NCBI GenBank assembly: GCA_900128395.1
Contig: LT649583.1
Location: forward strand, 1-19,391
Length of the DNA: 19,391 nucleotides
Source: Stramenopiles sp. TOSAG23-2
Lineage: Eukaryota > Sar
Direction of reading: 5' to 3'
The notes beneath the pieces were generated by a model. The model made no database searches and was not told where the DNA came from. It saw nothing but the letters and a program-made list of their open reading frames with translations. The stretch's first letter is position 1. Each line of letters begins with the position of its first letter. Shown one piece after another: positions 1-8,119 of this stretch. The position numbers were made by a program, and so were the translations under genes.

Positions 1-69
1 TTGTAATTTGATATCACTTTCTTTACCACATGCATCACATTGCCATGTTTCGACTGTTAACGACGCCAT
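1..69 (-). CDS. MYND zinc-finger protein, N-terminal 23 codons (runs off left edge)
   Basis: An ATG at 69-67 on the minus strand opens a frame that continues to the window edge and reads MASLTVETWQCDACGKESDI followed by KLQ. The C-x2-C pair (Cys11, Cys14) after a Trp is the usual first zinc ligand pair of a MYND finger. The last residues (SDIKLQ) match the start of the MYND half found at 828 on the plus strand, where the remaining zinc ligands follow, which supports the reading. MYND fingers bind two zinc ions and mediate protein-protein contact. What follows the finger lies outside the window; given the relative at 828-1306, kinesin-light-chain-type TPR repeats are a reasonable guess. Too short for confidence from length alone; the call rests on the motif and the internal match. 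Confidence 0.7.
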   Translation of the reverse strand, partial: MASLTVETWQCDACGKESDIKLQ

Positions 70-657
70 GATTAATCGAATATGTGTTTTTTATACGGTA
101 CGTTTTCAATCGTCCTTTATACGTTACTATCGATGTGTCTTTATCTTCTTCAATATGTGATCAATTGTATATCAATCGTTGTCGATTGTTATACTGTTTT
201 CTTTGTATGTTTGTTATTTGTATATATGATCTCTATATGTTGCAATGTGTACACATAATCCGGATATATATATTCAGAGGTCATATAAAATTGATCGATA
301 AATTTGTTGTTTTCGGTAGTTTTTTGATGTGAATCGATCTGGATAAGTACAAATTAGATAGGTGTGAAATACTATTTACAATAACAAAAATGAGGAGATT
401 TTATATGAAAAATCAACACCACTGAGCACATTAACATAATCCAATAGCACGATGCAATACGCACCTATTCGAATATATATTTATGTATATATATAAAATA
501 TAAAATAATGTCGTTAACATTTACATTTTAATGGATTTTAGATTGAAATGATATATATTGTACGAAGTATGAATCATACATCACAGATACGAGGGAAACA
601 TTTTTTTTTTCTACAAATATTTTATCACGGCATATAAGTAATATTAGCATCAACTTT
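70..657. other. Divergent AT-rich intergenic region
   Basis: This lies between the minus-strand MYND start and the plus-strand chimeric locus, so it should hold promoter sequence for at least the minus-strand gene. It is AT-rich, with TA-type simple sequence around 470-510 and a T run at 601-610. An 82-codon open frame at 84-332 begins with GTG and reads as a Cys/Ile/Tyr-rich string without recognisable motifs; I treat it as noncoding. No RNA gene was seen. Confidence 0.6.
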
Positions 658-1306
658 ATGATCAGGATTGTCTATTTCCATTTGCTTGTTTGGGCTTCGT
701 TGTGTGCAAAGTCCCTTGGGCTTAGGGCGTTTAACGGGGCTTTAAACATAGCTATTGTGCACCCTATTGGTTCAAATAGTAGTGCAAGGGCATTAGCATC
801 AACAGTTCTTGCGATTGAGCACATAAATGATATCAAATTACAACGTTGTGGAGGATGTAAAAGCGTATATTATTGTGATGCAAAATGCCAACAACGTCAC
901 TGGAATGCTGGTCATAAAAACGAATGTAAAACGATGAAAGTGCAGAAGAGTCAAAAGAAGTTTGAAACGCGTACAATAAAAGGACAATTACAACTTGAGG
1001 AATATAATTTGAAAGATAGTTTACGATGATCAAGGTAAAAAGGATAAAGCATTAGAATATTATAATAAAGCATTAGGTATTCGTTTGAACGAATTAGGTG
1101 ATGATCATCCTCATGTTGCAACGTCATATAACAATATTGGATCAATTTACAAGGAACAAGGAAAATATGATAAAGCATTTGAATATTATAACAAAGCATT
1201 TAAAATTTTCAAGAAAAGATTAGGAACAAGTCATAGTTATACCACTAGTACGTTGCAATCTATGATCAGCATAAAAAAATATTTGGCAAGAACAAAATCA
1301 CTTTAA
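658..1306 (+). pseudogene. Chimeric locus: receptor-like N-terminus + half MYND finger + frameshifted TPRs
   Basis: The frame from ATG 658 to TGA 1029 (123 aa) has a signal-peptide-like start (residues 1-20), then a stretch (ALNIAIVHPIG...LAIEHIN) resembling the first strand and helix of class C GPCR/ANF-type ligand-binding domains. From nt 828 it changes to the second half of a MYND finger (RCGGCKSVYYC...CQQRHW...H...C). The first C-x2-C zinc pair is missing, so the finger cannot be complete. After TGA 1029 the reading continues in another frame, from about 1022, as kinesin-light-chain-type TPRs (YDDQGKKDKALEYYNKAL, then YKEQGKYDKAFEYYNKAF), ending at TAA 1304-1306. A frameshift and stop therefore separate MYND and TPR parts. 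It is probably a recombined gene fragment; a short secreted product from 658-1029 or use of a cryptic intron cannot be excluded. Confidence 0.65.
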
Positions 1307-1430
1307 GCCAAAATATTGATAAGGGTATTTTAAAATGTTAGCAAATATTGTTATCCGATAAATGTTAAATATGTACGTACATGTATAATATTCGACTTTG
1401 TATCTTGGACACGTTTTTTACTTTTAAAAT

Positions 1431-1658
1431 GTTGCAACATCATATAATAATATTGGATCAGTTTACAAGGCTCAAGGTAAAATGGATAAAGCATTAAAAT
1501 ATTTGAATAAAGCATTAGATATTCGTTTGAAGATATTAGGTAAAGATCATCCTGATGTTGCAACGTCATATAATAGTATTGGATCATTTTACAATGATCA
1601 AAGTAAAAAGGATAAAGCATTAGAATATTATAATAAAGCATTAGATATTCTTACATAA
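1431..1658 (+). pseudogene. Detached kinesin-light-chain-type TPR remnant
   Basis: A 75-codon open stretch reads about one and a half TPR units of the 42-residue kinesin-light-chain type (VATSYNNIGSVYKAQGKMDK..., LGKDHPDVATSYNSIGSFYN...) and stops at TAA 1656-1658 directly after ALDILT. It has no convincing start: the nearest ATG (1429) is in another frame. About 120 bp of AT-rich noncoding sequence separate it from the TPRs ending at 1306. The units are closely similar in nucleotide sequence to those at 1022-1200 and to each other, so it looks like a copy or leftover of the same repeat gene. It could be an exon of a larger gene, but no flanking splice signals stand out. Confidence 0.6.
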
Positions 1659-1673
1659 GGAAAAATTTCTGTT

Positions 1674-1794
1674 ACTTTTAAAAAAATATATTAAGTATAT
1701 ATAATCGTATATACTAAGATTCCAATTTGATTTGATATAACTATTAGTATACAAATATTATATATATATACTTAATATATATTTTAAAAAAAGT
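1674..1794. repeat. AT-rich inverted-repeat (long hairpin) element
   Basis: Arms of about 30 bp at 1674-1703 and 1761-1794 are inverted copies of each other, with an exact 18-bp core (1686-1703 against 1763-1780) and near-identical outer ends (ACTTTT/AAAAGT). A nested 8-bp inverted pair lies inside (1710-1717 against 1744-1751). The element begins just past the TPR remnant's stop. Its size (about 120 bp), AT content and inverted ends are compatible with a MITE-like element or a strong transcript hairpin. I see no clear target-site duplication. Confidence 0.5.
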
Positions 1795-2401
1795 ATGAGA
1801 CCGCGACGACGATTTCAGGAAATTTTTCTTTGAATTAGAATGTTAATGTAATAAAGAAGTGCACAAGTGACATTACTCGATTCCCTTCGTTCTTCCCTGC
1901 TACAGCCCATACCTTAAAATATGAGCGTAAAATTTATTTTTTAATTTACTCACATGATAATTCCAAAATTCCCATAGCTGTACGTATATACTCGTACATC
2001 TGTACTCTTTTCAAAAAAGAATATTTTATAAATTACAATAATATTAATAATTCATCATTTTTTCTATCTATATTATTAATTTTCGAACTGTATAGGGGTT
2101 ATAATAATAATAGTTAAGGAGTACCTGGTACACCAGAATTATACACCAGGACACCATCACCGGACATAGTTATAGTTATAGTGTGACATCTTATATTCAT
2201 ATCCTGCCTATCAAATATATATAAATCAAGTACACTGAAATCCGTACTTACTTACCACATTACACGTTACCACTCAATTATAATAGCTCTACTTGTTAAG
2301 AGAACAAAATGAATTAATGAAAATAAATATAGATTTATATATAAATACAAAAAGGTAGAGAGAGGATAGAACATTCTACGCGTCACAATATATATATATA
2401 G
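1795..2401. other. Intergenic region upstream of the 1274-aa gene
   Basis: No gene is apparent. It is AT-rich, with a small inverted pair near 2126-2154 (CCTGGT ... ACCAGG), a short GTTATA repetition near 2169 and (TA)n runs near 2215 and 2388-2400. It probably includes the promoter and 5' leader of the gene at 2489. Confidence 0.5.
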
Positions 2402-2459
2402 AGATTAAATATTTTATTGTTCAGATATATAGATTAAATATTTTATTGTTCAGATATAT
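2402..2459 (+). repeat. Perfect 29-bp tandem duplication
   Basis: The unit beginning AGATTAAATATTTTATTG occurs twice head to tail (2402-2430 and 2431-2459) with no mismatch. It lies 30 bp upstream of the ATG at 2489, so it is probably within the 5' leader or core promoter of that gene. Confidence 0.9.
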
Positions 2460-2488
2460 ATTATATACATATTAAAATAATTTAAAGC

Positions 2489-5400
2489 ATGTTTAGGATC
2501 GTACATAAAAAATTGCAACGGTCGGCAAATCGACGGAATGTTTTGTTCAATAGGTATGATAGACATTATAACAATGCCATATTATTACAATTATCAAATT
2601 TTTATCAAAAAAAGAATAATAAAGTTATAACATATAATGCTTTTGATATTTTACAAAAATCTTTTTTATCCACTGATAATAGAGGTGGTGGCGGCGGTAC
2701 AAAAGGTCCCAACAAAGGTAATCGTGGTGGTCAAGGAAGACGTGGTCCTAACCAACGCGTGCCAAATAATCCTGGTCAAAATCGTGGTAAAAAAAAAGGT
2801 GGTGGTAAAGATGGAAATCAACCTCGAGTGAACTCTTTCTACCAAAAGAATAATAATAATAATAATAAAAAGAAAAATCAAGGATCACGTGGTCAAGCAC
2901 GAGGAGGGAAAGGAAACAATCGCAACGACAAGCCCCGACAAACACCATTGTCGTTGAATCCAGATGCATTCGATGACCAAAAGAATAATAATAATAATAA
3001 TAAAAAGAAAAATCAAGGATCACGTGGTCAAGCACGAGGAGGGAAAGGAAACAATCGCAACGACAAGCCCCGACAAACACCATTGTCGTTGAATCCAGAT
3101 GCATTCGATGCCAGTGGAAAGTGGATTGCACCTTCTCAACGTGAATATAAAAAAGAACAACAAGCACGACGTATGCGAGACACGGACCAATTCCGAAAGG
3201 ACAATTGGAAAGATGGACCAAATCTGAGAAGAAAAGGTGGTGAAGAACATGCTACAAACAAATATATTAATGATGGGCGCGAACATGATCTTGCGCCAAA
3301 TCGTGGTGGGTTTCGCCCTCGTCACAAAGGCGGAGATGATGATGTAAAGTTGAAACCAGAATACATAACGCATGAAGACGTTTTAATTTATCAATTGGAA
3401 GATAATGTGGAATTTTTGAAATATGTTGAAAAAGAAACAGCTGAATGTTTGTTAAAATCAACTGATGGCGAAGATAGTTTAAAATTTGCATTGCGATTAT
3501 TGCATTTACGAGCATCCCGTATACGTTTTTCGGATATTTTAAAAGATGCAAAGGAAGATTTAGAATATGGTTTCAAAGTGGCGGATATTGTTAAAACGAT
3601 TAGGACGGAGGAGACGTATTCGAAACATCGTTGGGCAATGTGGTCAGAAAAACAACAATATGAAATAGGAGATATTGTTACAGTAGCAACAGATGATAAC
3701 TTTGGTCGATATTTGTACAAGTTAACATCTGATGATGCAAGTATGCAAGGTCAACCAGGATTGCCTGGTGGATCTGGTTGGAAATGTTATCAATTCACCG
3801 ATCCATATGTATATTCAAAAGTGGATGCAATGAATGAAATGTTTGAATTGTATTCAAGCTATGGTGACGATGGTATTCAATTTCAGCAATATATTGATGG
3901 ATACAATGAACAAAAACCTGAATCAAAAATATTTAATGAAATTAATTCGAAACATACAAAAATCCTGCACAAGTACAGAGATATGGATATGGTTGGTACT
4001 GCGTTGAAAGAGTTTTGGGGCAAGCCTAATTTTAATATTCAGAAATTTGTAGAAATGAACCGGGAAGCTTCGACATATTTTGCTAGTTTAATGTTGGAAA
4101 TTAGCGTGGAGAAAGAATTAGAATCGTTGGAATTAATGAAGCAGGGTAATGCTATGATAAAGAAGGCAATAGGGAATGATAGAGACAAATACGCAATTGC
4201 TCTTAAAGATAATACCATTCAAAACGATTATGAAATTTCAATTAACAATAAATCGGTAAATGACTATAAAAATACGCTGATGGAAAATATGAATATAAAT
4301 TACAGCAATGAGAGTGGTATGAGCGAGGAAGATTTCAACGCTTTGAAAGAACAATTTGAAGACGAATTAAATAATTGTAGCCCTGAAGATTTAAAAATGC
4401 ACTTATATGTAAAAAAGAAGATCCAATTGATACGAGATTCGTTAGCGGAACAAGGCCTTGATCTTAATGATCTGCATCTTGGTGAAGACGAATTGAAAGC
4501 GTTTCTTGGTGCGGACGAAAATATAATTGGTTTAGATGATATCATTAGCGAAGAAGATGATACTAGTTACGGCAGATTTTATGATTCCAATAAAACCGGC
4601 AATTTAACTAATCTGAAACAAGGTGTTCTAAACTACATGGAAATGCAGCAAAAAATGAGTAAAAATGATCGCAATTTAGAAATGAAAAGACGCTTGAAAG
4701 AACAGTACGATGGCGATGAATTGAAGAAGAAACTAAAAATATACGATTTAGTGAAAAAGATATTGGATGATAATATGTCCGAAGAATTTTGTAAATATGA
4801 AGATAATATGAACCATTTATATTCAAAAGAAGGATTTTTCAACGATGAATTTAAAGCCATTGAGAACGTTCATCAAGATTTGAAGTTAAATTATAAAAGC
4901 GGAAATTGGGGCAAAGACATTGGCTTAGCCGCTTCAAAAGACTTTTATTTATATATGAACGACGAGACACAGAGAAATGACGATAAATTTGTTGAAACTG
5001 ACGTATATGCACGTTATCAAAGCTGGAAATTTTTGGAGTTGCAACTAGCGACAGATTTTGTTGAAACAAGTCATCATTTTTCTGGCATTCAAGACTTGAA
5101 AGACGCCGAGAAAGAGAAAGAATACCAAAGGGCTATGAGGGAACAAGGATTACCTATTCCTGTGGAACAACAGCTTCAAAATGAATTGCCAGATTTATTT
5201 TGGAATGATCAAGTGCCTGGTGAAGTGATACCAATTGTACAAGATAAAATCTACGATTTGAATCAAATGGATGGAGAATATTGGTCAGCTGAAAGACTAT
5301 CCCAACACTTTCGTGTAAATCCACTCCGTGTAAAAGCTATTCTTAAAATTAAAAACCAAGCTGCTGGCAGAGTAGCTACAGATCGCGAGGAATGGTTGAA

Positions 5401-6313
5401 ATTTACAAAAGAACGAGATTTAGTATTGAACCAAGTCTGTGAAATATGGAGCAAACGCTTGAAGCAGGAACATGATGGAAATATACCTTCAGATTTTGTT
5501 GTTGAATTAAAAGATATTAAAGATTTTGTTAAAAATGCGTTGAAGGGTTTAAATGAGGATGCAGATGGTGGTGGTGGTGCTGATGGCGGCGGCGATGATG
5601 ATGATGATGATGCAGAAGTTGACAATGAAGTGGAAGTCGAGGAGGAGGATGCGGATAACAATGAAGATGAAGTAGTGACACTTGCAAGTGGTGAAGCCCA
5701 TGACGATATACAATCTGTTGCTGATCCTGAGATGATTAATGATGCAAAAGAATTACATAAATTGCTTCAACAAATTGACGATAAAGGTTTGTGGATGAAA
5801 AATAAAGATATTACAGAAATGACTACAAAAACTATAACAAATGAGGATGGCGAGGAAGAAATTATTGAAGTTGAAAAAGAAAAAGATATAGCTCTGGAAG
5901 ATAGAGATAATGATTATATATTTGATGTATACGACGATGCGATGAATCGGGCATATTTAGCTTTATTTCCATTGTATTTTGAACAATTTGTTGATCAAGA
6001 TCTAGCTGGCAAAGCAATGCGAAAAAATAAACCATTTGCTGGATTAAATGAGAAAGATGATATGAGAAAAGCAAAAAAGAAAATAATAGATCGTGTAAAT
6101 TATATACAACGTCGTAGACATCGCCGAAAAGATGAAACTGTTGGTTTCAGTGAAAAGCAACCAGAAGGATGGACATTGGATTATATCCCATTACCGTACA
6201 AGACAACCCTCCTCGCCACACAGACACAGAAACATGACTACTCCTGTGACATCGTCAGAAAACAGAGCAACTTCAATGAAGATATATTTTTGTTGCCCAC
6301 ATTATTGACGTAG
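2489..6313 (+). CDS. Large RGG/Asn-rich, probably mitochondrial protein; possible mS45/Bot1-like mitoribosomal protein
   Basis: A single open frame of 1274 aa from ATG 2489 to TAG 6311-6313. The first 60 residues are rich in Arg, Lys, Asn and aromatic residues and poor in acids, like a mitochondrial presequence. Residues about 65-115 are Gly/Arg/Asn-rich (RGG type); residues 119-163 and 164-208 are an exact tandem repeat. The middle is charged and helical. Around residues 929-960 a segment (YWSAERLSQHFRVNP then LRVKAILKIK) resembles the helix-turn-helix-like part of the eukaryotic mitochondrial regulator (Bot1/mS45) family. A Gly/Asp/Glu-rich acidic run covers about 1024-1065, and the C-terminal region is basic (IQRRRHRRK). 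Function is inferred weakly: mitochondrial small-subunit ribosomal protein or RNA-associated factor. The coding call is firm. AATAAA at 6347-6352 may serve for polyadenylation. Confidence 0.75.
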   Translation: MFRIVHKKLQRSANRRNVLFNRYDRHYNNAILLQLSNFYQKKNNKVITYNAFDILQKSFLSTDNRGGGGGTKGPNKGNRGGQGRRGPNQRVPNNPGQNRGKKKGGGKDGNQPRVNSFYQKNNNNNNKKKNQGSRGQARGGKGNNRNDKPRQTPLSLNPDAFDDQKNNNNNNKKKNQGSRGQARGGKGNNRNDKPRQTPLSLNPDAFDASGKWIAPSQREYKKEQQARRMRDTDQFRKDNWKDGPNLRRKGGEEHATNKYINDGREHDLAPNRGGFRPRHKGGDDDVKLKPEYITHEDVLIYQLEDNVEFLKYVEKETAECLLKSTDGEDSLKFALRLLHLRASRIRFSDILKDAKEDLEYGFKVADIVKTIRTEETYSKHRWAMWSEKQQYEIGDIVTVATDDNFGRYLYKLTSDDASMQGQPGLPGGSGWKCYQFTDPYVYSKVDAMNEMFELYSSYGDDGIQFQQYIDGYNEQKPESKIFNEINSKHTKILHKYRDMDMVGTALKEFWGKPNFNIQKFVEMNREASTYFASLMLEISVEKELESLELMKQGNAMIKKAIGNDRDKYAIALKDNTIQNDYEISINNKSVNDYKNTLMENMNINYSNESGMSEEDFNALKEQFEDELNNCSPEDLKMHLYVKKKIQLIRDSLAEQGLDLNDLHLGEDELKAFLGADENIIGLDDIISEEDDTSYGRFYDSNKTGNLTNLKQGVLNYMEMQQKMSKNDRNLEMKRRLKEQYDGDELKKKLKIYDLVKKILDDNMSEEFCKYEDNMNHLYSKEGFFNDEFKAIENVHQDLKLNYKSGNWGKDIGLAASKDFYLYMNDETQRNDDKFVETDVYARYQSWKFLELQLATDFVETSHHFSGIQDLKDAEKEKEYQRAMREQGLPIPVEQQLQNELPDLFWNDQVPGEVIPIVQDKIYDLNQMDGEYWSAERLSQHFRVNPLRVKAILKIKNQAAGRVATDREEWLKFTKERDLVLNQVCEIWSKRLKQEHDGNIPSDFVVELKDIKDFVKNALKGLNEDADGGGGADGGGDDDDDDAEVDNEVEVEEEDADNNEDEVVTLASGEAHDDIQSVADPEMINDAKELHKLLQQIDDKGLWMKNKDITEMTTKTITNEDGEEEIIEVEKEKDIALEDRDNDYIFDVYDDAMNRAYLALFPLYFEQFVDQDLAGKAMRKNKPFAGLNEKDDMRKAKKKIIDRVNYIQRRRHRRKDETVGFSEKQPEGWTLDYIPLPYKTTLLATQTQKHDYSCDIVRKQSNFNEDIFLLPTLLT
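2841..3110 (+). repeat. Perfect 135-bp in-frame tandem duplication inside the coding region
   Basis: Two adjacent 135-bp copies (about 2841-2975 and 2976-3110) appear identical by eye along their whole length, including six AAT codons each. 135 is 45 codons, so the frame is kept and the protein carries two identical 45-residue units running from QKNNNNNNKKK to LNPDAF. Identity at synonymous positions indicates a recent duplication or ongoing gene conversion. Confidence 0.93.
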
Positions 6314-6408
6314 ATTTTATTTTAATTAATTGTGTATTTTTTTTTAAATAAAAACTAACACATTATATAAATATACACATCATCACAGTATTTCACAAAG
6401 AAAAAAAA

Positions 6409-7881
6409 ATGGGTGGAAACAGAAAACGTGTCAAGTCACGACAAAGATACAAGGATGATAAGAAATGTATTGTAAAAAGAACATTAGAAACTGCTCCTAA
6501 TAAATCAATTATTATCATCGAGCCATTTTATGGAGGTTCACATAAACAATTAATAGATTTATTAATTCATGAATTTAAAGAAAATGAAAACAGAAAAATT
6601 TATTTATTAACATTGCCAGCAACTAAATGGCATTGGAGATTACGTTGTTCTGCATTGTATTTCGCAGAAATGGCACCAAAGTTGTCTAGTAAAAATCAAT
6701 ATGTTTTATTTTGTTCGTCCATGTTTGATTTATCAACATTTCTATCTCTACGACCGGAGTATTGTAATAATATCATCGATGATTCTTCATCTTCTATAGT
6801 AAAAAAAATATTATATTTTCATGAGAATCAATTAGCATATCCAACAAGACAAGAAGATACATATAAACGTGAAATACGTGATTTTCAATTTGGTTATATA
6901 CAAATATTATCATCTCTTGTTGCAGATCATGTTTGTTTCAATTCTGATTTTAATCGTCAATCGTTTCTTGATAACATTCAAGGCCATTTTAAAAATTTAC
7001 CTAGTAATCAAAAACTAATTAAAGGTGATATAGAAAGAAAAATATATTCAAAATCTGAAGTATTATACTTTCCAATATGTATCAATAACAACAATAACAA
7101 TATAAATAATAATAATATGATGCCAGAAGATGAACCATTGCATATTTTATGGAATCATCGTTGGGAACATGATAAAAATCCAGAAAGTTTTTTTCAAGTA
7201 ATATGTAGATTAATAGAAGAAGTTGATAATGTATCCAGCATATCTCTTTCAGTTGTTGGCGAATCATTTGGAGAAGTGCCAGACATCTTTGATATATATA
7301 AAACGAAATTCACACAAAATAATAATTATTGTAATAAATTAAATGTAAAACATTGGGGATATGTAGAATCAAAGGAAAAATATTTTAATATTTTAAAAGA
7401 TGCTGATATTGTTGTTAGTACAGCAAATCATGAATTTTATGGTGTAAGTGTATTGGAAGCAGTTTTACATAATTGTTTCCCTCTTGTTCCAAATAGATTA
7501 GTCTATCCTGAAATTTATAATAAAATACCTGATTGCATTTACAATACAGATAATCAATTGTTTAAAAAAATTAAAGATTTTGCATTACGTCCAAGTAGAT
7601 TTCGTTTGAAACGAGATACTTATTTGTTGAAAATGAATCAGTTACAATTAGAACAATATATATGGAATGATTATAATGGGAAAACAAATAGTGTTGGAAA
7701 TTTGAAATCAAGATATAAGAAATTGTTTCAACAAAATAATAATAGTCATCCTTATATACGCAGTAATAATATTAATGGCAATAATAGTAGTCCTTTAAGT
7801 TTTATCTTTACACTTTTGATGATGTTGTTAATGAATTTTTCATTTATTTATATATGGAACATTTTGAATGAGCGTTTGTAA
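6409..7881 (+). CDS. GTDC1: tRNA-queuosine alpha-mannosyltransferase (GTDC1/QTMAN family, GT4-like)
   Basis: 490 aa from ATG 6409 to TAA 7879-7881. The N-terminal DUF3524 signature is clear: EPFYGGSHKQ (residues 38-47), then LTLPATKWHWRLRCSAL, FHENQLAYP (about 138-146) and FQFGYIQILSSLVADHVCFNS. The C-terminal glycosyltransferase half has LHILWNHRWEHDKNPE and STANHEFYGVSVLEAV (HEF at 341-343, the nucleotide-sugar side), then LVPNRLVYPEIY. In animals this enzyme transfers mannose from GDP-mannose to queuosine in cytosolic tRNA-Asp; the same role is inferred here. Poly-Asn insertions interrupt the linker (about 227-236) and the C-terminus. Unusual for the family as I know it: residues 464-486 form a hydrophobic, membrane-spanning segment near the very end, like a tail anchor. 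The gene starts 95 bp after the previous stop on the same strand. Confidence 0.93.
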   Translation: MGGNRKRVKSRQRYKDDKKCIVKRTLETAPNKSIIIIEPFYGGSHKQLIDLLIHEFKENENRKIYLLTLPATKWHWRLRCSALYFAEMAPKLSSKNQYVLFCSSMFDLSTFLSLRPEYCNNIIDDSSSSIVKKILYFHENQLAYPTRQEDTYKREIRDFQFGYIQILSSLVADHVCFNSDFNRQSFLDNIQGHFKNLPSNQKLIKGDIERKIYSKSEVLYFPICINNNNNNINNNNMMPEDEPLHILWNHRWEHDKNPESFFQVICRLIEEVDNVSSISLSVVGESFGEVPDIFDIYKTKFTQNNNYCNKLNVKHWGYVESKEKYFNILKDADIVVSTANHEFYGVSVLEAVLHNCFPLVPNRLVYPEIYNKIPDCIYNTDNQLFKKIKDFALRPSRFRLKRDTYLLKMNQLQLEQYIWNDYNGKTNSVGNLKSRYKKLFQQNNNSHPYIRSNNINGNNSSPLSFIFTLLMMLLMNFSFIYIWNILNERL

Positions 7882-8119
7882 ATTGTATTTATACCAGGTA
7901 AACTGGTAAAGTTTGGAAGACGTATACACACGCCGCCGTATATTTTTTAAAAAATATTTTAACACAAAAAAATAAAAAAATATATATGTTTTATCTATAT
8001 ATATATATATACAAACGCTTCGTAGTTTATACACACATGTTACTCGATGTAGTATTTTTTATTTCTCTCTCTCTCTTTTGTCGTAATATTAAAATATCTA
8101 GACATATCCACCCATTTTT
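7882..8119. other. Convergent 3' intergenic region with hairpins
   Basis: Two genes end toward each other here. It contains ACCAG-GTAAA-CTGGT near 7893-7907, an 18-bp perfect A/T palindrome at 7940-7957, an AATAAA-like signal near 7970 and TA and TC simple repeats. These may help transcript 3'-end formation for both genes. An open frame on the minus strand (7840-8034) is low-complexity and not credible. Confidence 0.5.

Noticed and set aside
84-332. 82-codon plus-strand open frame
   Set aside because: It starts with GTG and has no motif, a Cys/Ile/Tyr-rich noise composition, and lies in the promoter side of the MYND gene.
951-1641. Minus-strand open frames with repeated MLYYNILMLYPF
   Set aside because: They are antisense shadows of the repeated TPR units.
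1022-1658. Repeated units as a possible CRISPR array
   Set aside because: The periodicity is 126 bp and translates as TPR units; there are no spacers of uniform size and the organism is eukaryotic.
2748-3221. 157-codon minus-strand frame with an internal repeat
   Set aside because: It is the antisense of the 135-bp duplication in the real gene; its repeats simply mirror it.
5263-5661. 132-codon Ser/Pro-rich minus-strand frame
   Set aside because: It is antisense to the acidic Asp/Glu/Gly run of the 1274-aa protein and shows codon-shadow composition.
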